Of a DNA stretch of 64,000 nt, positions 39,364 through 46,826 are shown piece by piece. Position 1 is the first letter of the stretch, and every line of letters starts with the position of its first letter. A program made the translations under genes and the position numbers. Source of the DNA: REEB506 sp049317545 (GTDB taxonomy: Bacteria; Pseudomonadota; Alphaproteobacteria; Caulobacterales; Aquidulcibacteraceae); assembly GCA_049317545.1 (NCBI GenBank), contig JBMOIB010000001.1, positions 60,634 through 124,633 on the forward strand. Reading direction: 5' to 3'. The notes under the pieces are model-generated. The model saw nothing but the letters and a program-made list of their open reading frames with translations. It made no database searches and was not told the origin of the DNA.

Positions 39364-39468
39364 CGTCATCCCCGACTGCGCGCGGTGCGCGCAGATCGGG
39401 GACCTTGTTCAAGGTGCGCTCTTGGAACGGAATCCCGGGTCGAGCTCACGCGCGCCCGGGATGATGAG
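39364..39468. repeat. intergenic palindromic repeat unit (copy A)
   Basis: A ~105-base element filling the gap between mutS and a convergent small gene. It begins CGTCATCCCCGA, carries a GATCGGGGACCTTG block forming a hairpin with the start, continues with CCCGGGT...CGCCCGGG as a second hairpin and ends GGGATGATGAG, so its ends are inverted repeats of each other. The reverse complement of 63887-63993 aligns with it along its length. Such paired-hairpin intergenic repeats are common in alphaproteobacteria and can end transcription from both sides. Confidence 0.6.
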
Positions 39469-39474
39469 ATGCGA

Positions 39475-39843
39475 TCAGCGCTGCGGGGTGATCGGCGCGC
39501 CATTGTCGCCGCGCAGGGCATTGGAGGCCGCGGCGATGGCCGCGCCGCGGGCCACTGCGTCCTGCGCTACCGGCAATTGCGCGACCGACGCGACGTACAT
39601 GAGGCTTGCGCCCATCGTCATGCCGACGAGGAGACCGCCCATGCCCCATTTGGCTGCGGCGAACCAATAGGCGGAAGACCGTTCCCGACGCATCAGCGTG
39701 CGCATGGCGCGCGCTTCGGCGGCCAAATCGGGATTGGCCACGACATCATAGCCGCGCGGCGCATTGGCCGGCGCGTGCTTCGTCGTTTCATAGCCCGCCG
39801 CTTCTTCCACCGGCGTCAACCGAACCCGACCTGCTGGACGCAT
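39475..39843 (-). CDS. hypothetical single-pass membrane protein
   Basis: A 122-residue protein I cannot assign to a family. The N-terminal ~65 residues are soluble and charged (RPAGRVRLTPVEEAAGYETTKH and NPDLAAEARAMRTLMRRERS); residues about 80-102 (GMGGLLVGMTMGASLMYVASVA) form one membrane helix; the tail is alanine-rich and would lie in the periplasm. The ATG at 39843 is preferred because GGGAGG stands 6 bases upstream; the frame extends to 39915 without that support. It is monocistronic, convergent with mutS across the repeat and divergent from glnD. Confidence 0.65.
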   Translation of the reverse strand: MRPAGRVRLTPVEEAAGYETTKHAPANAPRGYDVVANPDLAAEARAMRTLMRRERSSAYWFAAAKWGMGGLLVGMTMGASLMYVASVAQLPVAQDAVARGAAIAAASNALRGDNGAPITPQR

Positions 39844-40035
39844 GTATGCCTCCCGGCGTCCCGACCATGCAGGACCGATGCTAAAGCCTAGGCCGGGCCC
39901 CCCCGGCAACGCCAATGAACGATCCGTTAAAGGCGAAGTTGGGGCAAGTCAGGCGCGGCGTCGAGCCATGACGGCGCCCGTAATGCGGACGGATTGCGCC
40001 TTGGCTAGGCGCAGCATGCGCCATACGTTCAAGCC

Positions 40036-42864
40036 ATGAGCATGTCGACGCGGCGCGTGCGCCTCAAGCCGCCGAAAATCGAGGACGTCGTTGATGGGTT
40101 GAAGCTGCGCGCGCAGCTCAGCGCCGCCGCGCTCGCCCATATTGGCGACGAGACGGGCGCGCGCGCGGCGGCCATGCGCCTCCTGCATGGCGCTCTGTTC
40201 CGCGGTCGCATGATCGCCAAGGAGCGGCTCGAAGACGGCGCCACGGGGCATGAAACCTCGCGCCTGCTGTCCAGCGTCGCCGACGAAGTGATCCGCGCCC
40301 TCTATGATTTCACCACGGTGCACGTCTTCCGCTCGCGCAACCCGACGGCGGGGGAGAGGTTCGCGATCGTTGCGGTCGGCGGCTACGGGCGCGGTCAGCT
40401 CGCGCCATCGTCCGACATCGACTTGCTGTTCCTGCGCACCTACAAAATGACGCCGTTCGCCGAGAGCGTCACCGAATACCTGCTCTATGCGCTGTGGGAC
40501 ATGAGCCTCAAGGTTGGCCATTCCTCGCGCACGATCGAGGAATGCCTGCGCCTCGCCCGCGAGGATCACACCATCCAGACCGCGCTTCTGGAAGCGCGCC
40601 ACATCGCCGGCGATGCGACGCTCACGGAGGATCTGCGCGCCCGGTTCCGCAAGGAGGTGGCGATCCCCGGCCACCGCGCCTTCGTTCAGGCCAAGCTCAA
40701 GGAACGCGACCTGCGCCACGCGCGCTCCGGCGAGAGCCCCTACATGGTCGAGCCCAACCTCAAGGAGGGCAAGGGCGGCCTGCGCGACCTGCACACGCTG
40801 TATTGGATCATCAAGCACCAATATCATTTCGAGAATTTCGGCGATTTCCTGCGCTCTGGCGTGTTTCCGCGCGAAGACCTGGCGCGCTTCATGCGGGCGT
40901 CGGACTTTCTGTGGACGGTGCGTTGCCACCTCCACTACCTCACGGGCCGGGCAGAAGAGCGGCTGACCTTCGACCTGCAGCCGGAGATGGCGGCGCGCAT
41001 GGGCTTCGGGGATCGGAGCTCCCAGCCGGCCGTCGAACGCTTCATGAAGCGCTATTTCCTGGCCGCGAAGGACGTCAGCGCGCTGTCGCGGATTTTCGCG
41101 ACGCGGCTCGAAACGCGGGCCGCAAAAGGCATGGACCTCGCCGCCTTCTTCCCGGCCCGCGCGGCGAAACCCCTCGACGCGCCGTTCGCGCTCGAAGGCC
41201 AGCGCGTGACGGTCTCCGATCAGGCGGCGTTCGATCGCGATCCGATCAACCTGCTGCGGCTGTTCGAGATCGCCGACCAGCGCGGCTACGACCTTCACCC
41301 CGACGCCATGGCGCTCGTCGCGCGCAGCCTGCGCGCGGTGACGCCCTCTGTGCGCCGCGATCCGGAGGCGGCGCGGACGTTTCTGGAATGCGCGGCTGGC
41401 AAATCGCCGGGGCGGACGCTCGCGCTGATGAACGAGGCGGGGCTGCTTGGGCGGTTCGTTCCCGAGTTCGGCTCGATCGTCGCGCAGATGCAGTTCAACA
41501 TGTACCATCACTACACGGTGGACGAGCACACGCTGCGCGCCGTGGAGAACATCTCCGAGATCGAGCGCGGCAAGTTCCAGGCCGAGCATCCGCTGTCGAC
41601 GGCGATCTTCCCGAAGATCATCCACCGGCGCGCGCTCTATCTCGCCATGCTGCTGCACGACACCGGCAAAGGTCACGGCGATCAGCAGATCGAGGGCGCG
41701 AAGAGCGCGCGCGCGGCGTGCGAACGCCTGGGTCTGCCGGCCGAGGAAGTGGATCTCGTCGCCTGGCTCGTCGGCCACCATCTGGCCATGAGCGACGTGG
41801 CGCAGAAGCGCGACATCGGCGATCCGCGCACGGTCGCGAGTTTTTCGGCTCTCGTAGGCGACGTGGAGCGCCTGCGACTGCTCCTTGTGCTGACGGTCGC
41901 CGACATCCGCGCCGTCGGGCCGGGCGTGTGGAACAGCTGGAAGGGCCAGTTGCTGCGCGATCTCTACCGCCTCACCGAAGCGGCGCTGCATGGCGGCCGC
42001 ACCGACGAGGCCGGAATTCGCGAGCGTCTCGCCGAACAGGCGCGCCAGGCCAAAGACGAAATGCTCAAGGCGATGGGGCAAGGTGCGGCGTTGCCTTCGG
42101 GCTGGCTCGAGCGCCTCGACGACGCCTATTGGGTCTCGTTCGACGCCGACGCGCTCGCCTGGCATGCACGCGAAGCCGCCCACGCCTCGGGCTCGCAGAG
42201 CGCGCATGTGGCGGCGCGCACCGACGCGCGCCGGGGCGTCACCGAAATCCTCGTCTATGCGCCGGATCGTCCGGGTCTGTTCGCACGTCTGGCCTCAGCG
42301 CTGGCGGAGGGCGGCGCCGACGTGCGCGACGCGCGCGCCCACACGACGCTCGACGGGCGCGCGTTCGACCTGTTTTCAGTGCAGGACGCGGCGGGTCAGC
42401 CGTTCTGCGGCGACGCCGCGCATGCGCTCGACAGGTTGCTCGCCCGCGTCGGGCGCGCCGTCGCCGACGATAGCCCCCTCAGGGCGCCCGCGCGCCGGCC
42501 GACCATGCGGCGCGCGGCGGCGTTCGCGATCGACCCCTGGGTGCGGATCGACGACGACGTGTCGCAAACGTCGAGCGTGATCGAAGTGTCGGGTCGTGAC
42601 CGGCCAGGCCTTCTGGCGGCGCTCGCGCAAGTCATGGCGCAATTGGATTTGTCGATCGTGTCGGCGCACATCGATGCTCACGGTGAGCGCGTGGCGGACG
42701 TCTTCTACGTCCAGGACAAGGGCGGGGGAAAACTCACCGATCCCGCACGGGCCCAGAAGCTGACGGACGAACTGATCGCCGCTCTGCGCGAAGGCGAGCC
42801 CGACGCCCCGGCCGATCCGCGCCGCTTCAAGCTCGCCGTGGCGCGCGCCTCGCCCGGCCGGTGA
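40036..42864 (+). CDS. glnD: bifunctional [protein-PII] uridylyltransferase/uridylyl-removing enzyme
   Basis: A 942-residue GlnD with all four domains. Nucleotidyltransferase: GGYGRGQLAPSSDIDLLFLR from residue ~115; GlnD helical domain: NLKEGKGGLRDLHTLYWI; HD phosphohydrolase: VDEHTLRAVENI, LLHDTGKGHGDQ near residue 540 and WLVGHHLAMSD; two ACT domains: ILVYAPDRPGLFARLASAL and VIEVSGRDRPGLLAALAQVM. It uridylylates PII when glutamine is low and deuridylylates when it is high, setting nitrogen status for GlnE/NtrB. No glnB, glnA or ntrBC is in the window. The stop is 6 bases before the end of the convergent chrA gene. Confidence 0.96.
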   Translation: MSMSTRRVRLKPPKIEDVVDGLKLRAQLSAAALAHIGDETGARAAAMRLLHGALFRGRMIAKERLEDGATGHETSRLLSSVADEVIRALYDFTTVHVFRSRNPTAGERFAIVAVGGYGRGQLAPSSDIDLLFLRTYKMTPFAESVTEYLLYALWDMSLKVGHSSRTIEECLRLAREDHTIQTALLEARHIAGDATLTEDLRARFRKEVAIPGHRAFVQAKLKERDLRHARSGESPYMVEPNLKEGKGGLRDLHTLYWIIKHQYHFENFGDFLRSGVFPREDLARFMRASDFLWTVRCHLHYLTGRAEERLTFDLQPEMAARMGFGDRSSQPAVERFMKRYFLAAKDVSALSRIFATRLETRAAKGMDLAAFFPARAAKPLDAPFALEGQRVTVSDQAAFDRDPINLLRLFEIADQRGYDLHPDAMALVARSLRAVTPSVRRDPEAARTFLECAAGKSPGRTLALMNEAGLLGRFVPEFGSIVAQMQFNMYHHYTVDEHTLRAVENISEIERGKFQAEHPLSTAIFPKIIHRRALYLAMLLHDTGKGHGDQQIEGAKSARAACERLGLPAEEVDLVAWLVGHHLAMSDVAQKRDIGDPRTVASFSALVGDVERLRLLLVLTVADIRAVGPGVWNSWKGQLLRDLYRLTEAALHGGRTDEAGIRERLAEQARQAKDEMLKAMGQGAALPSGWLERLDDAYWVSFDADALAWHAREAAHASGSQSAHVAARTDARRGVTEILVYAPDRPGLFARLASALAEGGADVRDARAHTTLDGRAFDLFSVQDAAGQPFCGDAAHALDRLLARVGRAVADDSPLRAPARRPTMRRAAAFAIDPWVRIDDDVSQTSSVIEVSGRDRPGLLAALAQVMAQLDLSIVSAHIDAHGERVADVFYVQDKGGGKLTDPARAQKLTDELIAALREGEPDAPADPRRFKLAVARASPGR

Positions 42865-42870
42865 GGGCGA

Positions 42871-44058
42871 CTAGAACGGCAGCGCGACCTTCGAGAACGC
42901 AAAGCCAATCGCGGCGCCGAGGGCCACGACTGCCAACGGCGGCGCTTTGGCGAAGCGCAGCAGCACATAAAGCGCGAGCGCGGCCAGCGCATCCGACCAG
43001 CGCGGCAAAGCCGATTGCGCGATCGGCCCGACGAGCGCGGCTGCGAGCAGCCCGACGACGGCCGCGTTCGCCCCGGCGACGGCGCGCTGCGCCAGGGGCG
43101 TCGCCCGCAGCAGCGCCCAAAACGGCTCGGCGGCGAGAAGGATGAGCAGGCCCGGCGCGAAGATCGCGAGCGTGGCGATCGCTGCGCCCGCCAGCCCGCC
43201 AGGTCCTGCGCTGGCGGCTGCGCCGAGATAAGCGCTCAGCGCGAACAGGGGCCCAGGCAGGGCCTGGGCAGCGGCATAGCCGGTTAGGACGTCCGACGCC
43301 GACATCCATCCGGACCCGGTCATTTCCGCTTCGAGCAGCGGCAGCACGACATGGCCGCCGCCAAACACCAGCGCGCCGGTCCGAAAAAAGGCGTCGGCCA
43401 GCGCAAGCGCACTGTCGGGCGCGCGCGCCGCGAGGATCGGCAGGCCGACGAGCAATCCGATGAACGCCGCGCCGCAGGCCAGCGCGAACGCCCGCCCGTC
43501 TTTCGTCACCGCCGGCGGAGGCGCAGCGGGCGCCGTGCGAACGAGGAATGGCCCAGCCGCAAGTCCAATCGCCACGACGCCGATCTGCGCCAAGGGATGC
43601 GCGAACGAAAAGGCGATGACGCCCATCAAGGCCGCGAACGCCCGCCGCGGCCAGTCCGGACACAGGCTCTGCAGCATGCCGACCACCGCGTGCAGCACAA
43701 CCGCGACGGCGGCGATCTTGAGACCCCTGATCCACGGATCGGCGAGTGCGGGATCGAGGTGGGCGAGGCTCAGGGCGAGCGCCGCCATCAGCGCGAAAGA
43801 TGGCGCGGTGAAGCCCAGAAAGGCGGCGATCCCCCCGGCGAGCCCGGCGCGGCGTTTGCCGATCGCGAAGCCCACCTGGCTCGAAGCCGGGCCCGGCAGG
43901 AATTGGCACAGCGCCACGAGGTCGGCGTAGCCGGCGTCGTCGATCCAGCCGCGCCGGACGACGAACGCCTCGCGGAAATAGCCGAGGTGCGCGACCGGTC
44001 CGCCGAATGACGTCAGGCCGAGCCGCAGAAAAACGAAGAACACTTCAAGCGCGCGCAT
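42871..44058 (-). CDS. chrA: chromate transporter ChrA (two CHR domains)
   Basis: A 395-residue long-chain CHR protein with two homologous halves. The first half opens LRLGLTSFGGPVAHLGYFREAFV and has QFLPGPASSQVGFAIG; the second has FFRTGALVFGGGHVVLPLLEAEM and GYAAAQALPGPLFALSAYLG. These G-G-P/G-G-H and L-P-G-P motifs are diagnostic. About 10-12 helices are expected. It would export chromate, or import sulphate-like anions; no chrB regulator lies nearby. It follows the HCCA-isomerase-like gene on the same strand by 60 bases and converges with glnD. Confidence 0.92.
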   Translation of the reverse strand: MRALEVFFVFLRLGLTSFGGPVAHLGYFREAFVVRRGWIDDAGYADLVALCQFLPGPASSQVGFAIGKRRAGLAGGIAAFLGFTAPSFALMAALALSLAHLDPALADPWIRGLKIAAVAVVLHAVVGMLQSLCPDWPRRAFAALMGVIAFSFAHPLAQIGVVAIGLAAGPFLVRTAPAAPPPAVTKDGRAFALACGAAFIGLLVGLPILAARAPDSALALADAFFRTGALVFGGGHVVLPLLEAEMTGSGWMSASDVLTGYAAAQALPGPLFALSAYLGAAASAGPGGLAGAAIATLAIFAPGLLILLAAEPFWALLRATPLAQRAVAGANAAVVGLLAAALVGPIAQSALPRWSDALAALALYVLLRFAKAPPLAVVALGAAIGFAFSKVALPF

Positions 44059-44118
44059 GCGCCCTCATGAACGTCGCCGACGGCGCGCGCAATCACAGTC
44101 CCATGACGATCGCGGCGC

Positions 44119-44772
44119 TCAGGTCCGCTCGACGAGGCCGTGCTGCTTCATCCGCCAGATCAGCGCGTCGATCCGGTCCTGGCCGAAGAACGGCTCGCCC
44201 ATGAAGCCGAAGGTGGGCACGCCCCAATGGCCAAGATCGGCCAGCGCGTTCTGGTTCGCTTCAATGGCGGCCTCGAAGCGGTCGACATGGGCGATTGCGG
44301 CGGCGTCGAGGTCGGCGAGTTCAAGACCCGCGCGGGCGGTCGCCTGCGCAAGCTGGTCGCCGCGCGTCCAGTCGTCCGTACCGCCGCCCCAGATCAGGGT
44401 CGAGACTTCGTCGAGGAAGGCGAGTCCGCGTCCGCGCTCCACCGCGGCCATGCCCAACCGCGTCAGGCGGTGGATGTACGGCTGGTCCTTGGAGACGTCG
44501 CCGGTCGCCATGTCCATTACGATCGGATCGGGGCGCGGCGGGCCATAGGGCAGGCCCTCCATCTGCGCGATGCGGAATGTATCCCTGGCCAGATAGCGCA
44601 CCCAGAGCGGATCGACCTTCTTGAAGAAGCCGTCGACGCGCACCGCCAGCGGATAGACCGGCCGCACGTTGACGCTCATGTCGTAGCGCTGCTCCAGGCC
44701 GACGATCCGCTTGGTCGCCAGATACGAATACGGGCTGCGGAACGACCAGAACATGTCGAAGCTCAGAGCCAT
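44119..44772 (-). CDS. DsbA-fold 2-hydroxychromene-2-carboxylate isomerase / GST-kappa-like protein
   Basis: A 217-residue thioredoxin-fold protein of the DsbA/GST-kappa/HCCA isomerase group. The N-terminus FDMFWSFRSPYSYLATKRI places Ser-Pro-Tyr where DsbA has its CxxC cysteine, as in HCCA isomerases; RPVYPLAVR follows, and the C-terminal LGHWGVPTFGFMGEPFFGQDRIDAL contains the cis-proline loop VPTF. It would use glutathione for isomerisation or conjugation; the real substrate is unknown because no naphthalene-type pathway is nearby. It starts 12 bases after the HupE-like gene and is probably in the same operon. Confidence 0.87.
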   Translation of the reverse strand: MALSFDMFWSFRSPYSYLATKRIVGLEQRYDMSVNVRPVYPLAVRVDGFFKKVDPLWVRYLARDTFRIAQMEGLPYGPPRPDPIVMDMATGDVSKDQPYIHRLTRLGMAAVERGRGLAFLDEVSTLIWGGGTDDWTRGDQLAQATARAGLELADLDAAAIAHVDRFEAAIEANQNALADLGHWGVPTFGFMGEPFFGQDRIDALIWRMKQHGLVERT

Positions 44773-44784
44773 GTCATTTTTCTC

Positions 44785-45960
44785 CTACAGCGCAACGAAG
44801 GTGCGCTCGGCGAACCAGTAAGTCCCAAGCCCTATCAGGATCGCGGCGAAGCCGTCGCGCAGCAGCGGCCGAACGGACGGCGGCGCGCGCGACGCCAAGG
44901 CGGCGGCAAGGCCGAGTACGCCGAGCGCGATCAATTGTCCGAGTTCGACGCCGACATTGAATCCGAAGAGCGCCGGCACGATGCGGTCCGGCGGCAGTTT
45001 CAGAACGCCGAGCGCGCCCGCGAAGCCCGCGCCATGCACCAGACCAAACAGCCCGGCGAGTACAGGCGCGCCGCGCCGCGCCCGCTCCGCGCCGATGAGG
45101 CTTGCGCAGCCAGCGAAAACCGCCGCGCCGAGATAGACGGGCAAAGGCGGCGGCGAAAAGCCGAATGCCTGCGCCGCCAGCGGGAGCGCAAGCACGATGC
45201 CCGCGATCGCCAGGGCCCGGCGCAGCGTGACTGTTCCTCCGAGCGCTTCGGCGGCAGCGAACGCAATCGTGAAGCCGATCAACATCTCCACCGCGGCTTC
45301 GTTGGGCGTGACGACGCCGAACGTGACAAGCCCGAGCGTGATCGAATGGCCGATCGTGAAGCCGGTCGCCGCGAGCGCGACCCGCCACGCTGTGCCCGCG
45401 AGCAGCGCCAATGCGGCAAGGAAGGCCAGGTGGTCGAAGCCGCCGAGCACATGTTCGGTTCCCGAGGCGACAAAGCCGAAGAATGACCCTGGCCCCGCAG
45501 GTCCGGAGACGGCGATCGTCGCATTGGCCTGGCTCAAGGCCGCTTCGATCGGCGTCGGCCCGTCGATGCGCACATAATGGATGTGGCCGGGGGAGATTCC
45601 TTCGAACACCCTGACCTCGAGACGGGTGGCGGCTTGCGCGATCGGTCGGGGGCAAACGAACGTCACTGCGACGCGCACCGAACCGAGATCGGCGGGCGCG
45701 GCCGTCGGGCCCTCCATTTGGCAGGCGGCGTCGCCCTGGATCGCGCGGACGCTTGATCGGACATGGTTGGACAACAGCGTCGAAAAATCCGTTCCCGGAA
45801 CGATCCCGGCAAGCTGCGTGACCCTGCGGGCGTCGGTCTCCACGACGCCGTCCAGGCGCGCGCCGTCGATTGTCCAGGCTGAAAACGAGCGGCTCGCCGT
45901 ATGCGCCAGGGCTGGCGCCGCCAGCGCGATCCAGGCGAGGAGCGCAAGCGCAAATCTCAC
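44785..45960 (-). CDS. HupE/UreJ family membrane protein with extracytoplasmic domain
   Basis: A 391-residue protein: signal peptide (residues 1-19, cleaved near ALA-H), an extracytoplasmic beta-rich domain to about residue 165, then seven or eight membrane helices of the HupE/UreJ_2 type. Signature histidines are in TEHVLGGFDHLAFLAAL, FTIGHSITLGLV and GLVHGAGFAGAL. HupE/UreJ proteins are associated with nickel or cobalt handling, but this longer form with a periplasmic domain is common outside urease and hydrogenase loci, and none of those genes is in the window. Its start overlaps the stop of the PpiC-type gene by four bases. Confidence 0.87.
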   Translation of the reverse strand: MRFALALLAWIALAAPALAHTASRSFSAWTIDGARLDGVVETDARRVTQLAGIVPGTDFSTLLSNHVRSSVRAIQGDAACQMEGPTAAPADLGSVRVAVTFVCPRPIAQAATRLEVRVFEGISPGHIHYVRIDGPTPIEAALSQANATIAVSGPAGPGSFFGFVASGTEHVLGGFDHLAFLAALALLAGTAWRVALAATGFTIGHSITLGLVTFGVVTPNEAAVEMLIGFTIAFAAAEALGGTVTLRRALAIAGIVLALPLAAQAFGFSPPPLPVYLGAAVFAGCASLIGAERARRGAPVLAGLFGLVHGAGFAGALGVLKLPPDRIVPALFGFNVGVELGQLIALGVLGLAAALASRAPPSVRPLLRDGFAAILIGLGTYWFAERTFVAL

Positions 45961-46823
45961 CGCGGCGCGTCCTTGGCGTAACGCACGTCAGCCTCGCGCC
46001 GCAGCTTGTCGAGATAGCGGTCGAGCGCGCCGTCCTCGCGCCGGCGTCGCCATTCGGCTTCCACGGCGCCGCGTGCGGCCTCGAACGGGGGCGGCTGGGC
46101 TTCGACGCGCTCAAGCGCCTGGAGGAACACCGCCGCCGATCCGGCGATGACCGGTCCCGCAGCCTGGCCGGGCGCCAGCTGGAATGCCGCGGCGGCGACG
46201 CTTGGGCCGAGATAGGTGCGCAGATCGTCGGGCGTCAAAAGCCGGTCCGGCGCCGGCGCCAGCGGTTCGCCGATTTGGGCCGCGACGGTTTTCAGCGGGG
46301 AATTGGCGGCCAGCGCCTCGCGAACGCGGGCGATCGATTGCGCGTCGGCGGCCGCAACCGCCAGCGCATGCACGCGCATCTGGGGCTCGGCGGCGAACAG
46401 GGCGGGGCGCTCGGCGTAGAACGCGCGCAGGTCGGCTTCGCTCGGCTTGTCCGCAAGCGCCTGCGCGGTCGCGAATTGCACCATGGCCTGCACGATCGCC
46501 TTGCGCACGCTCGGGTCCTCGGCCGCGACGCCAAGCTCGATCCCACGCTGGACCAGGGCCTCTTCCTCGATCAAACGGCGCAAAGCGAGCGCGCGGTCCG
46601 CCTCGGTGAGCGGATTGCGCTTGTCGGCCTCCATCGCGGAAAGCGCCCGCGCCAGATCCTCGCGCGTGATCGGCGTCGCGCCGACGAGCGCTGCGGCGTC
46701 GGTGGGCACGCGGCGCGGCGGACCGGCGCCGAGTGCGATCGCAAGCGCTGCGATCAGCCCTGCTGCTGCGCCGCAAATGACCAGGACCGCGCGGCGCTGC
46801 TCGCCCTTTGCCTCACTTGCCAC
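45957..46823 (-). CDS. PpiC-type peptidyl-prolyl cis-trans isomerase, membrane-anchored
   Basis: A 288-residue parvulin-like protein anchored by one helix (residues about 12-33). A SurA-N-like chaperone region follows (ITREDLARALSAM, DRALALRRLIEEEALVQRGIELGVA, VRKAIVQAMVQFA, FYAERPALFAAEPQMRVHALAV), then a PPIC-like domain with AFQLAPGQAAGPVIAGSAAVFLQALERVEAQ. The catalytic parvulin core is short and divergent, so chaperone function may dominate. It lies between the DUF3604 gene (3-base gap) and the HupE-like gene (ATGA overlap), which suggests it folds one of these envelope proteins. Confidence 0.83.
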   Translation of the reverse strand: MASEAKGEQRRAVLVICGAAAGLIAALAIALGAGPPRRVPTDAAALVGATPITREDLARALSAMEADKRNPLTEADRALALRRLIEEEALVQRGIELGVAAEDPSVRKAIVQAMVQFATAQALADKPSEADLRAFYAERPALFAAEPQMRVHALAVAAADAQSIARVREALAANSPLKTVAAQIGEPLAPAPDRLLTPDDLRTYLGPSVAAAAFQLAPGQAAGPVIAGSAAVFLQALERVEAQPPPFEAARGAVEAEWRRRREDGALDRYLDKLRREADVRYAKDAPR

Positions 46824-46826
46824 GGC

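Noticed and set aside
39949..42207. 752-codon minus-strand frame opposite glnD
   Set aside because: Antisense to a complete GlnD; no domain and no ribosome-binding site.
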